Shown one piece after another: positions 19,112 through 29,379 of a stretch of DNA of 64,000 bases. Origin of the DNA: Vibrio gallaecicus (GTDB lineage Bacteria > Pseudomonadota > Gammaproteobacteria > Enterobacterales > Vibrionaceae); NCBI RefSeq assembly GCF_024347495.1, contig NZ_AP025490.1:930001-994000 (forward strand), read 5' to 3'. The position numbers and the translations under genes were made by a program. A model generated the notes under the pieces. The model searched no databases. It was not told the origin of the DNA and worked only from the letters and a program-made list of their open reading frames with translations. Numbering within the stretch: the stretch's first letter is position 1; each line of letters opens with the position of its first letter.

Positions 19112-20419
19112 ATGGGCATACAGGAACTCAAAACTCGCTCTGGAGAGCGCGTTGCCGTAGTAGCCGGACTAAGAACCCCTTTCGCTCGTCAGAGCACCGA
19201 ATTTAGCCAAGTGCCTGCGGTAGACCTAGGTAAAATGGTCGTAAGTGAAATGCTTGCACGTACTGATATTGATCCTGCGTTAATTGAGCAAGTGGTTTTT
19301 GGGCAAGTTGTACAAATGCCTGAAGCGCCCAATATTGCCCGTGAAATTGTACTAGGCACGGGAATGAACATTCATACTGATGCTTACAGCGTGACTCGCG
19401 CATGTGCTACCAGTTTTCAGGCTGCCGTTAATGTAACGGAAAGTATTATGGCGGGAAGTATTGATGTTGGTATTGCCGGCGGGGCAGATTCCTCTTCTGT
19501 ATTGCCTATTGGTGTTTCGAAGAAACTTGCGGCTAATTTATTGGCTTTGAGCAAAACGAAAACTATTGGTCAAAAACTAAAAATACTAAAAGCTTTATCC
19601 TTTAAAGATCTCATGCCTGTTCCACCTGCGGTTGCTGAATATTCGACTGGATTGTCTATGGGGCAAACCGCTGAGCAAATGGCTAAAACACATGGTATTA
19701 CTCGTGAGCAACAAGATGCTTTAGCGCACCGTTCCCATACTTTAGCTTCTCAAGCTTGGAAGGAAGGAAAGATACAAGGTGAAGTCATGACGGCTTTCCC
19801 TGCTCCTTATAAAAAGTCGATATCTGAAGATAATAATATTCGCCATGACTCCACGGTCGAAGGGTATGCGAAATTGCGTCCGGCGTTTGACCGTCAGTAC
19901 GGCAGTGTGACGGCGGCAAATGCGACTCCTTTAACTGATGGCGGCGCAGCCGTAATGCTCATGAGAGAAGGCAAAGCGAAAGAGCTGGGTCTTGAAATTA
20001 TGGGTTATATCCGAGGTTACGCATTTTCGGCGATTGGCGTAGAAAGCGACATGTTAATGGGGCCATCTTACGCAACATCTAAAGTACTTAAGAATACCGG
20101 TTTAGAGCTTGAAGATTTAGATTTGATTGAAATGCATGAGGCATTCGCAGCTCAAGCACTCGCAAACGTGAAGATGTTCGCTTGTGATAAATTTGCGCAG
20201 GAACACTTAGGTCGCTCTAAAGCGATGGGTGTTATTGATATGGATAAATTCAACGTGTTGGGTGGTTCTATTGCCTATGGTCACCCATTCGCTGCAACTG
20301 GTGCGCGAATGATGACTCAAACATTACGTGAATTAAAACGTCGTGGCGGCGGGCTTGCACTTAATACTGCATGTGCGGCTGGTGGCTTAGGTGCAGCTAT
20401 GATCTTGGAGGTAGAATAA
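19112..20419 (+). CDS. fadI: 3-ketoacyl-CoA thiolase FadI
   Basis: Thiolase cleaving 3-ketoacyl-CoA to acetyl-CoA and a shortened acyl-CoA. The nucleophilic cysteine is C98 ([12 protein letters not shown]); the catalytic His of [11 protein letters not shown] and the C-terminal Cys of [12 protein letters not shown] are present. The 435-residue length and pairing with fadJ mark the FadI rather than the FadA branch. AAGGAG lies 8 nt before the ATG. The stop overlaps the fadJ start (TAATG). Confidence 0.95.
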   Translation: MGIQELKTRSGERVAVVAGLRTPFARQSTEFSQVPAVDLGKMVVSEMLARTDIDPALIEQVVFGQVVQMPEAPNIAREIVLGTGMNIHTDAYSVTRACATSFQAAVNVTESIMAGSIDVGIAGGADSSSVLPIGVSKKLAANLLALSKTKTIGQKLKILKALSFKDLMPVPPAVAEYSTGLSMGQTAEQMAKTHGITREQQDALAHRSHTLASQAWKEGKIQGEVMTAFPAPYKKSISEDNNIRHDSTVEGYAKLRPAFDRQYGSVTAANATPLTDGGAAVMLMREGKAKELGLEIMGYIRGYAFSAIGVESDMLMGPSYATSKVLKNTGLELEDLDLIEMHEAFAAQALANVKMFACDKFAQEHLGRSKAMGVIDMDKFNVLGGSIAYGHPFAATGARMMTQTLRELKRRGGGLALNTACAAGGLGAAMILEVE

Positions 20420-22617
20420 TGTCTACGGTTATCGACTCATCAACAGAAAGTAACTCAACAACAGCGGCTCAAGCAGAAAAAGCTTTTAGCCTAACCATTG
20501 ATGAACAGAACCTAGCATGGCTTGCGATTGACGTTCCCAATGAAAAAATGAATACGCTTCAAGCGGCTTTTGCAGAAGAAATGAAAGCGGTTTTTGAACA
20601 GCTAAAAGATAAACAAAGCAGCATTAAGGGCTTGATTGTTCACTCCCTAAAACCGGATAACTTCATTGCAGGTGCTGATGTTCGCATGCTCGATGCTTGC
20701 CAAACAGTCGACGAGGCTGAATCACTGGCTCGTCAAGGTCAGGACATGTTCCAAACCTTATCTGACTTACCTTACCCGGTTGTTGCTGCTATCCATGGCC
20801 CATGTTTAGGTGGTGGTTTAGAGTTAGCACTAGCGTGTGATTACCGAGTATGCAGTGATTCAGATAAAACTCGCCTTGGTTTACCTGAAGTTCAATTAGG
20901 TTTACTTCCAGGTTCTGGCGGTACTCAACGTTTACCTCGCTTAATTGGATTATTGCCATCGCTAGATTTAATTCTTACGGGTAAGCAGTTACGTGCGAAG
21001 AAAGCTAAAAAATTGGGTGTGGTCGATGCGTGTGTCCCACAAACTATTTTGCTGAATGTCGCTAAAGATTTCGTCGAGAAGCATGCTTCTAAAGGTTCAG
21101 GTAAGAAAGGCGGAAAACGTATTGCTTCTAAGAGCAAAGCTTCCACGAAAGAGAAGATGATTTCTCGTAACGGTCTTGGAAGAAAAGTGATTTTTGAGCA
21201 AGCTGCGAAGAAAACGAATAAAAAGACGCGCGGTAATTACCCTGCGACAGATGCCATCTTGGATGTGATTCGTTACGGCTTAGAAAACGGTTTTGAAAAA
21301 GGCTTACAATACGAAGCGAAGCGATTCTCTGAATTGGTAATGACCACCGAATCTAAAGCTCTGCGCTCTATATTCTTTGCGACGACCGAAATGAAAAAAG
21401 AAAATGGTGCAGATGCAAAACCAGCGCCAGTTCAAAAAGTCGGTGTTTTAGGCGGCGGCTTGATGGGGGCGGGCATTAGCCATGTGAGCGTTGCTAAAGC
21501 GAAAGTACCAGTCCGAATTAAAGATGTTTCAAATGATGGCGTTTTGAATGCTTTAAATTACAACTTTAAGTTATTTGATAAACAACGTAAGCGTCGAATT
21601 ATCAGTAAGTCAGGGTTAGAAGCGAACATGCTCCAACTTTCTGGCGGTATTGATTTTACAAGCTTTAATCATATTGATGTTGTTATCGAAGCTGTTTTTG
21701 AAGATTTGGATTTAAAGCAGTCGATGGTGGCGGATATTGAAGCGAACGCAAAAGCGAATACTATCTTTGCGACAAACACTTCTTCATTGCCGATCCATAA
21801 AATTGCAGAAAAAGCGGAACGCCCAGAAAACGTAGTAGGTCTACATTACTTCAGCCCAGCAGAAAAAATGCCTTTAGTTGAAGTTATTCCGCATGAAACT
21901 ACCTCTGATGAAACCATTTCAACCGTTGTAGCGTTAGCGAAGAAACAGGGTAAAACGCCAATTGTCGTTAAAGATACGGCAGGTTTTTACGTTAACCGTA
22001 TTCTAGCGCCATACATGAATGAAGCTGCGCATTTGCTTCTGGCTAATGAACCTATCGAGAAGCTAGACAGCGCATTGCTTGATTTTGGTTTCCCTGTCGG
22101 ACCGATTACTTTACTTGACGAAGTTGGCGTGGATATTGGCGCGAAAATCATCCCGATTCTAGTGAATGAGTTAGGTGAAAGGTTCCAAGGACCTGATGTG
22201 TTTGACGTCCTGTTAAATGATGGTCGTAAAGGCAGAAAGAGTGGAAAGGGCTTTTATACCTATAAAGGTAAAGACAAAGAAGTGGATAAATCCGTTTATA
22301 AGCTTCTGAAGTTACAGCCTGAACCAAAACTGAGTGATAACGACATTTCATTGCGCTGCGTACTTCCAATGCTTAATGAAGCGGTGCGTTGTTTAGATGA
22401 AGGTATCATTCGTAGCCCTCGTGATGGGGATATTGGTGCAATCTTTGGTATTGGTTTTCCTCCATTCCTAGGTGGTCCATTCCGTTATATGGATCAAGTT
22501 GGAATCGAGTCTTTGGTTGAAATGATGAATGATTTTGCCAAAAAATACGGGGACCGATTTGCGCCATGTGATGGGTTACTCACAAGAGCAGGGCTTGGCG
22601 AAACTTTTTATAAGTAG
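20419..22617 (+). CDS. fadJ: Multifunctional beta-oxidation enzyme FadJ
   Basis: Fusion of enoyl-CoA hydratase (N-terminal; [17 protein letters not shown] and [19 protein letters not shown]) and L-3-hydroxyacyl-CoA dehydrogenase ([15 protein letters not shown] nucleotide-binding loop, then FFSP-type and [12 protein letters not shown] segments). With FadI it forms the trifunctional complex. The start at 20419 is used because it overlaps the fadI stop; an in-frame ATG at 20371 is inside fadI. Between the two domains is a Lys/Ser/Gly-rich stretch (about residues 215-245) longer than I recall for E. coli FadJ. The protein has 732 residues. Confidence 0.95.
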   Translation: MSTVIDSSTESNSTTAAQAEKAFSLTIDEQNLAWLAIDVPNEKMNTLQAAFAEEMKAVFEQLKDKQSSIKGLIVHSLKPDNFIAGADVRMLDACQTVDEAESLARQGQDMFQTLSDLPYPVVAAIHGPCLGGGLELALACDYRVCSDSDKTRLGLPEVQLGLLPGSGGTQRLPRLIGLLPSLDLILTGKQLRAKKAKKLGVVDACVPQTILLNVAKDFVEKHASKGSGKKGGKRIASKSKASTKEKMISRNGLGRKVIFEQAAKKTNKKTRGNYPATDAILDVIRYGLENGFEKGLQYEAKRFSELVMTTESKALRSIFFATTEMKKENGADAKPAPVQKVGVLGGGLMGAGISHVSVAKAKVPVRIKDVSNDGVLNALNYNFKLFDKQRKRRIISKSGLEANMLQLSGGIDFTSFNHIDVVIEAVFEDLDLKQSMVADIEANAKANTIFATNTSSLPIHKIAEKAERPENVVGLHYFSPAEKMPLVEVIPHETTSDETISTVVALAKKQGKTPIVVKDTAGFYVNRILAPYMNEAAHLLLANEPIEKLDSALLDFGFPVGPITLLDEVGVDIGAKIIPILVNELGERFQGPDVFDVLLNDGRKGRKSGKGFYTYKGKDKEVDKSVYKLLKLQPEPKLSDNDISLRCVLPMLNEAVRCLDEGIIRSPRDGDIGAIFGIGFPPFLGGPFRYMDQVGIESLVEMMNDFAKKYGDRFAPCDGLLTRAGLGETFYK

Positions 22618-22627
22618 TCAGCCTGAG

Positions 22628-22722
22628 TAACAAATAACTGATTACACAGCTATTTGTTAATCCCAAACCTGTTTGGAATATTCAATAAATAAAACGCTTA
22701 CTGAAAAGTAAGCGTTTTTTAT
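22628..22722 (+). terminator. Structured 3' end and terminator of fadIJ
   Basis: Three hairpins in a row: TAACAAATA / TATTTGTTA (22628-22659), CCAAAC / GTTTGG (22663-22676) and the terminator AAAACGCTTAC / GTAAGCGTTTT (22691-22718) followed by T residues. Confidence 0.85.
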
Positions 22723-22782
22723 TAGATAAAATTTAAGATGGAATTGCTATATTTGGTGAGCCGAATGGTCAAACTTTACTTT

Positions 22783-22995
22783 TTATTTCCATCCAGCAAG
22801 CCAGTTTTCTTGAGCTTTTAGAACCGTCCAGTCAATGGACTCTGTTCTTTTAGACATCACAGCTTCAATTAAGCAATGTACGATTTCATCTTCTTCAAAT
22901 TTTACGTCAGTCACTAAAAAGTGCTTCTCTTTTTTAACTGGATTGACCGCCGTCCACTTGCTGTTTAATAGTTTCTTTGGGTTGATTTGATTCAT
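22783..22995 (-). CDS. TIGR02450-type Trp-rich small protein
   Basis: Seventy residues, matching my memory of the TIGR02450 family (opening with NPKKLLNSKWTAVNPVKKEK and ending in a Trp-containing tail, ENWLAGWK). The function is unknown to me. It is a monocistronic gene between convergent and divergent neighbours. The 162-bp gap upstream (22996-23157) holds its promoter region and the 3' end of the M16 peptidase. Confidence 0.82.
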   Translation of the reverse strand: MNQINPKKLLNSKWTAVNPVKKEKHFLVTDVKFEEDEIVHCLIEAVMSKRTESIDWTVLKAQENWLAGWK

Positions 22996-23157
22996 TTAAG
23001 CTCCATATTCGCGAGTGATTGGCTACTTATGTAACCAGCTCACTGACGTAAACTGATATTACTGGTTTTCGATGTACGTTATATACGTGGCGATTTCAGT
23101 AAGCGTTCAGTTTATGTTGCTTAAATCATGTGTTTTAAAATTACTTAAAAATCAGAA

Positions 23158-25953
23158 CTACCCTAATTCACAGTCTTTAGGGCGAAGTTGAAATTCATCA
23201 ATTGACCCAATTTCCATCCCAACTGACAGAGCTTCATCTTCATTATGGGCATTACCTTGTGTGTGCATAATCAAACGGTTAGCGGTTCTAGGCTTAAGTT
23301 GGTTTACGACAAAGCGGATCATATCTGAGCGTGAAAGCGTTTTTAAGTTTTCTAACACTCGCTCACGCTGGTCAAAGTCGGTGTCTTTATTGCCTATCGC
23401 AACCCATAAACGTTGAGCTCTTCCACGAAGAGTGGTGTCTGGTGTCGATATCTGGTTCCATAACCCACGTTTACTGCTGTGCCATTGGTATTCATTTAAT
23501 TCCAGTAACACCATGTAAAATGCATTCAAAAATTCATCAATCGAGCTGATTAAATCTGCTGGAGCTGCATTTGGTGATTGGACATACAGAACAATACCAG
23601 GATGACGATTAAGCGGTAAGTTCCCTGTACCCACCATGTAACCGAGTTGCTGCTTGGTCCTAATTTCGTGGAAAAAAGTGGCAGACATTAAATGGTTTGC
23701 TAAGGAATAAAGCGCAACGTTTTTTGATGAAATATCAGGGCATTGATAGTAGACCACAATTGCAGAGTCATCTTGGTTGCATATGACTTCGCGTTGGAAA
23801 CTACCATTTTCACCGAGCATGACTAAAGGTCGTAAAGATTCTTCATAGGCTTGGTTTTGAACGCGTAGGGCGTCTTTTAGGGTCGTTGCCATGTTATGTG
23901 CATCAGCTCGCTGCCAATCACCATAGACAAACATTTCGACATGTAACTCAGCCAAGATTGCCTGAACAAATGAAGATAGTTCATCGACTTCTATGGTTTC
24001 TAATGCCTCAATTAGAACGGAGTAAGGAGGGTTGTTTGGTTGTAACATTCCTGTCATAGCGTTAAATAGTTGAGATATAGGACGATCTTGAGCTGAATTG
24101 CGCCAATTGCGCAGAAGTTGCTGCTTAATTGTATCGAATCGAATTGCGCTAAAATCACGCGCCGCAAAACGTTTTAATATCATTTCTAAAAGTTGAGGCT
24201 GTTTCTGACTGAAGCCTGAAAGGGTTAGTGTCACACCGCCTTGATGGGTGTACATGTTGTACCCCATACCTGCAATTTCAGCCTGATAGGTTTCTTTTTC
24301 CAGAGAATCGAGGAACATCTCAACACATAAGCGAGTTTTTACGATATTTCTAGGGCTAGCCACGGAGTGTGGGCTATCTATCGCGACATAAACAACGCCT
24401 TTAGGTACTCTAAATTCAGTGTCTTGCAGATGCCAAAGAGAAAACCCATCCAATTTTTCGATTAACTCAGGTTGAGATTGACCACTTTCAATGGCAGCAG
24501 GCTCAAGGTCATAACAAATGAAAGGGTTTTTACTAGGCAGTTCAAATTTCCAACTCGGGTTAATTTGAGCAAACTTTAGCTGCTGCTCCGATGTGAAATC
24601 TTGAGTGGAATAAAGTGTGAAATACCATTTGGCTTCGTAGTCATACCCTGCTTCTTTGTTGGGATTAGAATCATGGGCAACCAGAGTTGATCTCAGGTTC
24701 TTTACGGTAAAGTATTGGAAAATAGAACGTTGTAGATCATCATCATAATGAGACATTTTATAGTCGCCATACACTACATCGTCTTCAGGGTAATGCTGCA
24801 TATTCATCACTAAATGACTGGCAACATCGAGTGGGCGAGACGGTTCTTGAAAGCGAAAAGCTGATTCTAATACCGCGCGCTTTTCAAGGTACCTCCACTC
24901 TTCCATACCTTGTTGTTCAATTAACTTTATATATTGGAATACGGCTTGAGTAATATCATCGACTTTTGATAAACCTTCAGGTGTTAGAGTTGCGCTGATA
25001 TTAAAATCTCGATAGTTACTGCCGCTTGCGCCACCACCCGCAGAAAGGGAGGTCACCCAGCCTTTCTCTTTCAGTTGCATCATTAAGCTGCCTTCACCTT
25101 CGTAGCCAAGTAAATGTGCAAAAAAGGAAAGTGGTTTTGTGCTGTAATGCTCGTCCATGCAAGGCATAGGAAAGTTTAAAATGAGCTTTCGTATTTCTTT
25201 GACTGGCTCAACAAAGACTTGAATACCCGTACTGCCTTCGGTTGTGATAGGTTCTGAAATAGATTTGTTGCTCAGTTGATGATTACTGATCTCGGAGAAG
25301 CGCGACTCAACCCAAGCTTGCATCTCATCTAACTCTTGATTCCCTGAGAGGGTGAGTGTCATTAAATCGGCGGAATAATTTTGCTGGTGGAACGCTAAGA
25401 TTTCTTGTCGAATAGATTGACCATCACGGTCGCCTAAGGTTTCGAGGTTACCTACCGAGAATTTGGCAAATGGGTGGGCTGGGTTAACAATTTCTTTGTG
25501 TACTTGATAAAGTCGGCGAGAGTCGTCATTGAGCTTCATCTTGTACTCAGATTCAACGGCTTGGCGTTCTTTGTCTAAAGCTTCTTCATTAAATAAAGGG
25601 GCGGTGAAAAACTGAGAGAAACGGTCAAGTGCAGATTCAAAAGCATTTAAATCGACATCAAAGAAAAAGCAGGTATGTTCTGTTCCAGTCCACGCATTGT
25701 TACTGCCACCATGTTGGCTAATGTAACTTTGGAACTCTCCAACTTTTGGATACTTTTCAGTGCCTAAAAATAGCATATGCTCTAGGTAGTGTGCTAAGCC
25801 TTCTCTGTCTGCTGGATCATCAAAGTGACCGACATTTACAGCCAATGCCGCCGCTGCTTTTTGCGCGTCGGGATCTCTTACCAGCAAGGTGCGTAATCCA
25901 TTTGATAAGGTGAGATAGCGATATTGATGTTCATCGTTAGGGCTTAAATGCAC
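23158..25953 (-). CDS. M16 family zinc peptidase (insulinase/pitrilysin type)
   Basis: A 931-residue M16A peptidase. The inverted zinc motif HYLEH is at H55-H59, with the downstream glutamate in ERQAVESEYKMK. The M16 domains 2-4 follow, with the conserved GYEGEGSL loop and the late R/Y motif region (TKQQLGYMV). The start codon is GTG, preceded by GGAGAG about 6 nt upstream. No signal peptide is evident, so it is probably cytoplasmic, unlike periplasmic PtrA of E. coli. It likely degrades medium-sized peptides. Confidence 0.9.
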   Translation of the reverse strand: MHLSPNDEHQYRYLTLSNGLRTLLVRDPDAQKAAAALAVNVGHFDDPADREGLAHYLEHMLFLGTEKYPKVGEFQSYISQHGGSNNAWTGTEHTCFFFDVDLNAFESALDRFSQFFTAPLFNEEALDKERQAVESEYKMKLNDDSRRLYQVHKEIVNPAHPFAKFSVGNLETLGDRDGQSIRQEILAFHQQNYSADLMTLTLSGNQELDEMQAWVESRFSEISNHQLSNKSISEPITTEGSTGIQVFVEPVKEIRKLILNFPMPCMDEHYSTKPLSFFAHLLGYEGEGSLMMQLKEKGWVTSLSAGGGASGSNYRDFNISATLTPEGLSKVDDITQAVFQYIKLIEQQGMEEWRYLEKRAVLESAFRFQEPSRPLDVASHLVMNMQHYPEDDVVYGDYKMSHYDDDLQRSIFQYFTVKNLRSTLVAHDSNPNKEAGYDYEAKWYFTLYSTQDFTSEQQLKFAQINPSWKFELPSKNPFICYDLEPAAIESGQSQPELIEKLDGFSLWHLQDTEFRVPKGVVYVAIDSPHSVASPRNIVKTRLCVEMFLDSLEKETYQAEIAGMGYNMYTHQGGVTLTLSGFSQKQPQLLEMILKRFAARDFSAIRFDTIKQQLLRNWRNSAQDRPISQLFNAMTGMLQPNNPPYSVLIEALETIEVDELSSFVQAILAELHVEMFVYGDWQRADAHNMATTLKDALRVQNQAYEESLRPLVMLGENGSFQREVICNQDDSAIVVYYQCPDISSKNVALYSLANHLMSATFFHEIRTKQQLGYMVGTGNLPLNRHPGIVLYVQSPNAAPADLISSIDEFLNAFYMVLLELNEYQWHSSKRGLWNQISTPDTTLRGRAQRLWVAIGNKDTDFDQRERVLENLKTLSRSDMIRFVVNQLKPRTANRLIMHTQGNAHNEDEALSVGMEIGSIDEFQLRPKDCELG

Positions 25954-25982
25954 AAGGTCTCTCCAGAGATTTTTATTATTAA

Positions 25983-26010
25983 ATTATGTACCTGATACAA
26001 GTGGGTGCAA
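25983..26010 (-). promoter_or_regulatory. Candidate promoter of the M16 peptidase gene
   Basis: Read leftward: TTGCAC (26010-26005), 16-bp spacer, CATAAT (25988-25983), about 30 bp before the GTG start. Confidence 0.5.
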
Positions 26011-26165
26011 ATCTTGCAGTCATATTTTGAGATATAAGTGCGTTTTGAAAGTGTGGAAGCATCACTAGTAGTGCTTTCAATATCTTTGATCAGGTATTTA
26101 TTTTCTTGTTATTAAGTTTCTTTTTAATAGATTGTTAAGAAAGTCGAACTCTTTGGCAAGCGACT

Positions 26166-26174
26166 TGATATAAT
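26166..26174 (+). promoter_or_regulatory. Extended -10 promoter of sixA
   Basis: TGATATAAT is a perfect extended -10 element; no good -35 accompanies it. The predicted leader is about 95 nt. Confidence 0.5.
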
Positions 26175-26194
26175 TATTTATATTGATTGAAGTT

Positions 26195-26208
26195 TCTCAA
26201 TATTGAGA
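26195..26208. promoter_or_regulatory. 14-bp perfect palindrome in the sixA leader
   Basis: TCTCAATATTGAGA lies about 20 bp after the predicted start of transcription. It could be a repressor operator; the regulator is unknown. Confidence 0.4.
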
Positions 26209-26277
26209 GTCAAAAACGAAGTAGCGATTTCGCCTGTTATGACGATATATGAGAATGCTACATAGATAGGATAAAAC

Positions 26278-26742
26278 ATGAAAATATTCATTATGCGCCA
26301 CGGTGAAGCGGAACATTTTGCGAACTCGGATGCAGAAAGAGCCCTAACTAAACGTGGCAAAAAACTGTCTTTGGCAGTGGCACAAGCAGCTGTTGAGCAA
26401 GGCTATAGTCAATTTGATAAAGTGCTGGTTAGCCCTTATTTAAGGGCGCAAGAAACATGGTTAGAGATTTCTCAGGTATTTAATGCCGATAAGGTAGAAA
26501 CCAGTGAAGACATTACTCCATACGGTGTGTCTGACGAAGTGTTTGATTTCACTTTGGCTTTAGCTGAAGTTGAGAAGCTAGATAGCCTTTTATTTGTTTC
26601 TCATTTACCTTTGGTTGGGTATTTAACTGCAGAGTTCGCTACGGGCATGACTCCACCTATGTTTCCACCTTCTGGCATGGCTTGTATTGAATTCGATTTA
26701 GAGACACGTAAAGGTGAATTGCTTTGGAATATTAATCCATAA
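26278..26742 (+). CDS. sixA: Phosphohistidine phosphatase SixA
   Basis: A histidine phosphatase of 154 residues. The phospho-acceptor is H8 in the RHGE motif (MRHGEAEH), with the second histidine in LLFVSHLPLVG. SixA-type enzymes dephosphorylate histidine-phosphorylated carriers such as the nitrogen PTS in E. coli. Single gene with its own terminator. Confidence 0.92.
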   Translation: MKIFIMRHGEAEHFANSDAERALTKRGKKLSLAVAQAAVEQGYSQFDKVLVSPYLRAQETWLEISQVFNADKVETSEDITPYGVSDEVFDFTLALAEVEKLDSLLFVSHLPLVGYLTAEFATGMTPPMFPPSGMACIEFDLETRKGELLWNINP

Positions 26743-26762
26743 GCTTCAGCCATAGTGTCTTT

Positions 26763-26802
26763 TTGGTTTGGATATTGAAGTGTTGGTTTGAATATCGAGG
26801 TG
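26763..26802. repeat. 20-bp tandem duplication downstream of sixA
   Basis: Two adjacent units starting TTGGTTTG (26763 and 26783), differing at three positions; a third TTGGTTTG core occurs at 26811. Confidence 0.75.
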
Positions 26803-26836
26803 AACTGAATTTGGTTTGCTTTAATGGCGATTAAAT

Positions 26837-26871
26837 AGAAAGGGCGCATCAGTGATTGATGCGCCCTTTCT
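26837..26871. terminator. Terminator between sixA and smrB (convergent)
   Basis: Fifteen-bp stem AGAAAGGGCGCATCA / TGATGCGCCCTTTCT, with T residues on the right. Confidence 0.93.
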
Positions 26872-26928
26872 TTATTCTTCGAGTCATAGATTTAGTATCG
26901 GTTAATGGGTGTCAGACCTTTTGTATGG

Positions 26929-27459
26929 TTACTTGTCTGGTATCGATAATAAAACCAATAATGCACCATGACCGCCAAATTCGAGAGGAGCTTGGTGGAA
27001 CGCCATTACGTCGGGGTGTTGCGCCAACCATAACGGCACTTTCTGTTTCAATATGTGCTTGCCAATTCCATGTTGAACACACGCACACGCCACACTTTCT
27101 TTTATGCAGTGGGCAATCATTGCACCTAATTCACGTTTCGCTTCTTGTTGAGTCATTCCATGCATATCTAAATAAACATCGGGAACATACACACCGCGAC
27201 GCAACCTTTTGACTTCATATTTAGACACATCATCTCGAGCATAACGAGTTGGTCCATCATCACTTAAGTGAGGAATGAACTCATCCGAGAAATAGAATTC
27301 ACTGTCACTGGCTTGTCTTGCAGTTCGAGTAATTTCTTTTTGTTTGGTATTTCTTTTTGGCTGCTGGATTATGGTATCCTGTTGCAACTTTTTAACGCCC
27401 TTTACTGCATCGTTGAATAAGGCGAAATCGTCATCGAAGTCGGTGTCTTTTTTGCTCAT
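26929..27459 (-). CDS. smrB: Ribosome rescue endonuclease SmrB
   Basis: Smr-domain nuclease that cuts mRNA at collided ribosomes. Length is 176 residues from MSKKDTDFDDDFALF. The N-terminal helix precedes the conserved RRGVYVPDVYLDMHGMTQQE (the DxH Smr motif), then VQHGIGKHILK (GxGxGxL-like loop) and WLAQHPDVMAFHQAP. The longer in-frame opening back to 27519 begins with TTG and lacks homology to E. coli YfcN, so it is rejected. Divergent from prmB, as in E. coli. Confidence 0.94.
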   Translation of the reverse strand: MSKKDTDFDDDFALFNDAVKGVKKLQQDTIIQQPKRNTKQKEITRTARQASDSEFYFSDEFIPHLSDDGPTRYARDDVSKYEVKRLRRGVYVPDVYLDMHGMTQQEAKRELGAMIAHCIKESVACACVQHGIGKHILKQKVPLWLAQHPDVMAFHQAPLEFGGHGALLVLLSIPDK

Positions 27460-27521
27460 CAGGTTATGAATTCTAATTTGAAACGTAATTAGCAGTATTG
27501 TAGCGCTTTTCGGAGACAATT

Positions 27522-28454
27522 TTGGATAAGATTTTTGTAGAAGAAGCGGTATCAGAACTACACACGCTTCAAGATGTAATTCGTTGGACTGTTAGTCGCT
27601 TTAACGCTGCTGGCCTATTTTATGGTCATGGTACTGATAATGCGTGGGATGAGGCGGTACAACTTATTTTACCTACTCTTTATCTGCCGATTGATGTTCC
27701 TTCGCATGTTATGAACTCTCGCCTAACAAGCAGCGAGCGTTTACGTATTGTTGAGCGTGTTATTAAGCGTATCAATGAGCGTACTCCAACGGCTTACTTA
27801 ACCAACAAAGCGTGGTTCTGTGGTCTTGAATTCTTCGTTGATGAGCGTGTACTTGTGCCTCGCTCTCCAATTGGCGAATTGATTGAAGCGCAATTCCAAC
27901 CTTGGTTAACAGAAGAGCCGACACGTATCATGGATATGTGTACAGGCAGTGGTTGCATCGCAATCGCATGTGCGCACGCATTCCCAGACGCTGAAGTCGA
28001 TGCGATTGACATTTCAACTGACGCGCTGCAAGTTGCTGAGCAAAACGTACAAGACCACGGTATGGAACAGCAAGTGTTCCCAATTCGTTCGGATTTGTTC
28101 CGTGACTTACCAAAAGAAAAGTACAACTTGATTGTATCTAACCCGCCTTACGTAGACGAAGAAGATATGAACAGCTTACCTGATGAGTTTACGCATGAGC
28201 CTGAATTAGGCTTAGCTGCTGGCACTGATGGCTTGAAATTGGTTCGTCGCATTTTAGCTAATGCACCAGATTACCTGACTGAAGATGGTATTTTGATCTG
28301 TGAAGTGGGCAACTCTATGATCCACATGATGGAACAATACCCAGAACTTCCGTTCACATGGATTGAATTCTCTAATGGCGGTCATGGTGTGTTCATGATC
28401 ACTCGCGAGCAGTTAGTTGCTTGTGCGGATGAGTTTTCAATCTACAAAGATTAA
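27522..28454 (+). CDS. prmB: Ribosomal protein L3 glutamine methyltransferase PrmB
   Basis: Modifies a glutamine of ribosomal protein L3 (N5-methylation). The S-adenosylmethionine motif is [15 protein letters not shown] and the catalytic NPPY is in [14 protein letters not shown]. Start codon is TTG, with GGAG 8 nt upstream and an N-terminus ([10 protein letters not shown]) that fits the family. In many relatives aroC follows prmB; here a terminator and an unrelated exporter gene follow instead. Confidence 0.95.
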   Translation: MDKIFVEEAVSELHTLQDVIRWTVSRFNAAGLFYGHGTDNAWDEAVQLILPTLYLPIDVPSHVMNSRLTSSERLRIVERVIKRINERTPTAYLTNKAWFCGLEFFVDERVLVPRSPIGELIEAQFQPWLTEEPTRIMDMCTGSGCIAIACAHAFPDAEVDAIDISTDALQVAEQNVQDHGMEQQVFPIRSDLFRDLPKEKYNLIVSNPPYVDEEDMNSLPDEFTHEPELGLAAGTDGLKLVRRILANAPDYLTEDGILICEVGNSMIHMMEQYPELPFTWIEFSNGGHGVFMITREQLVACADEFSIYKD

Positions 28455-28460
28455 ACTTCT

Positions 28461-28506
28461 GTCGCTATAGGTTTGTGTTGTTATAAATTTCTGTGGTTAT
28501 AGAGTT
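28461..28506. repeat. 16-bp tandem repeat just after prmB
   Basis: Cores GTCGCTATAG, GTTGTTATAA and GTGGTTATAG begin at 28461, 28477 and 28493, exactly 16 bp apart, starting 6 bp after the stop codon and before the terminator. Confidence 0.75.
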
Positions 28507-28584
28507 CAGAGATTAAGCGTTTAGAGCGCTAGTTTCAGACATAAAGTCTCAGAGATTGAGCCGTAGAAACGCAAGTGAATTATT

Positions 28585-28616
28585 AAAACGCCATGCCGCC
28601 AACGCATGGCGTTTTT
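28585..28616 (+). terminator. Terminator of prmB
   Basis: Stem AAAACGCCATGC / GCATGGCGTTTT with a seven-base loop and T tail. The rest of the 292-bp gap (28455-28746) is AT-rich and holds the promoter region of the LysE-type gene. Confidence 0.93.
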
Positions 28617-28746
28617 TATGGGAGAAATAAGCTAAATTCATTAAAGCCTACAAATTAAGTGGTTAATATTTAGTTGATCAATATGCATACTTAACACATA
28701 TTGGTGTTCGATTTTTGAACATTAAGTGAATCATGGAGGATTCATA

Positions 28747-29379
28747 ATGGCTATAGAAACGTGGGTTTACTACTTCCTTGCTGTGTTGGTATTAACAGCA
28801 TCACCGGGTCCAAGCTCGTTATTGTGTATGACTAAGGCTGTACAATCCGGCTTTAAGCTTTCAGTCTTTACTGCATTAGGTAGCTTAACGGCTATTTCAA
28901 CTATTCTAACCCTTTCTTTTACTGGTTTAGGCGTGATTATCGCTTCATCCGAAGTGGTATTTAATATCATTAAATGGACGGGCGCGGCATACCTTATTTA
29001 TCTTGGCTGGCAGTCTTTGCGTTCTTCTCAGCAAAGCTATGATCAACTTTCTTCTGAAGATACCCCCTCGAAAGGCACTAACAAGCAGCATTTTCTTAGT
29101 GGTTTTATTGTTGGTGCAAGCAACCCAAAAGCGATTCTATTTTTTACCGCGTTGTTTCCTCAGTTCATCGACCCGACTTTAGCACTTATGCCTCAGTTTA
29201 TTGTGTTTGCTACAACGTTTGCTGTAATGGAACTTTCATGGCTGTTGCTTTATGCTTATCTAGGAGCGAAGTCTTCCAATTGGTTATTTGCACAAGGCAG
29301 AGCCAAAATCTTCAATCGAGTGACAGGTGGGGTGTTCATCAGTGCTGGTGCTTTGTTATCAACGACGAGTCGCACTTAG
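28747..29379 (+). CDS. LysE/RhtB-family exporter
   Basis: A 210-residue inner-membrane exporter with about six hydrophobic segments and the family's opening (VLTASPGPSSLLCMTKAV) and central GFIVGASNPKAILFFTALFPQF block. Members export amino acids or homoserine lactones; the substrate cannot be read from the sequence. I start at 28747 because GGAGG lies 7 nt upstream; an in-frame ATG at 28726 lies before that site. Confidence 0.88.
   Translation: MAIETWVYYFLAVLVLTASPGPSSLLCMTKAVQSGFKLSVFTALGSLTAISTILTLSFTGLGVIIASSEVVFNIIKWTGAAYLIYLGWQSLRSSQQSYDQLSSEDTPSKGTNKQHFLSGFIVGASNPKAILFFTALFPQFIDPTLALMPQFIVFATTFAVMELSWLLLYAYLGAKSSNWLFAQGRAKIFNRVTGGVFISAGALLSTTSRT

Larger units (their letters stand above)
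25954..26277. other. 324-bp divergent region between the peptidase gene and sixA
   Basis: Contains back-to-back promoters: leftward TTGCAC/CATAAT with 16-bp spacing for the peptidase gene, and a rightward extended -10 (TGATATAAT, 26166-26174) for sixA. The sixA leader carries the perfect 14-bp palindrome TCTCAATATTGAGA. No gene is seen. Confidence 0.6.

Noticed and set aside
26153..26169. Sigma-54-like TTGGCAAGCGACTTGAT before sixA
   Set aside because: The GG is present but the invariant GC of the -12 element is GA; an extended -10 overlaps it and explains the region better.
26856..27212. 118-codon + strand frame rich in His, Cys and Arg
   Set aside because: Antisense to smrB, which has unambiguous Smr motifs.
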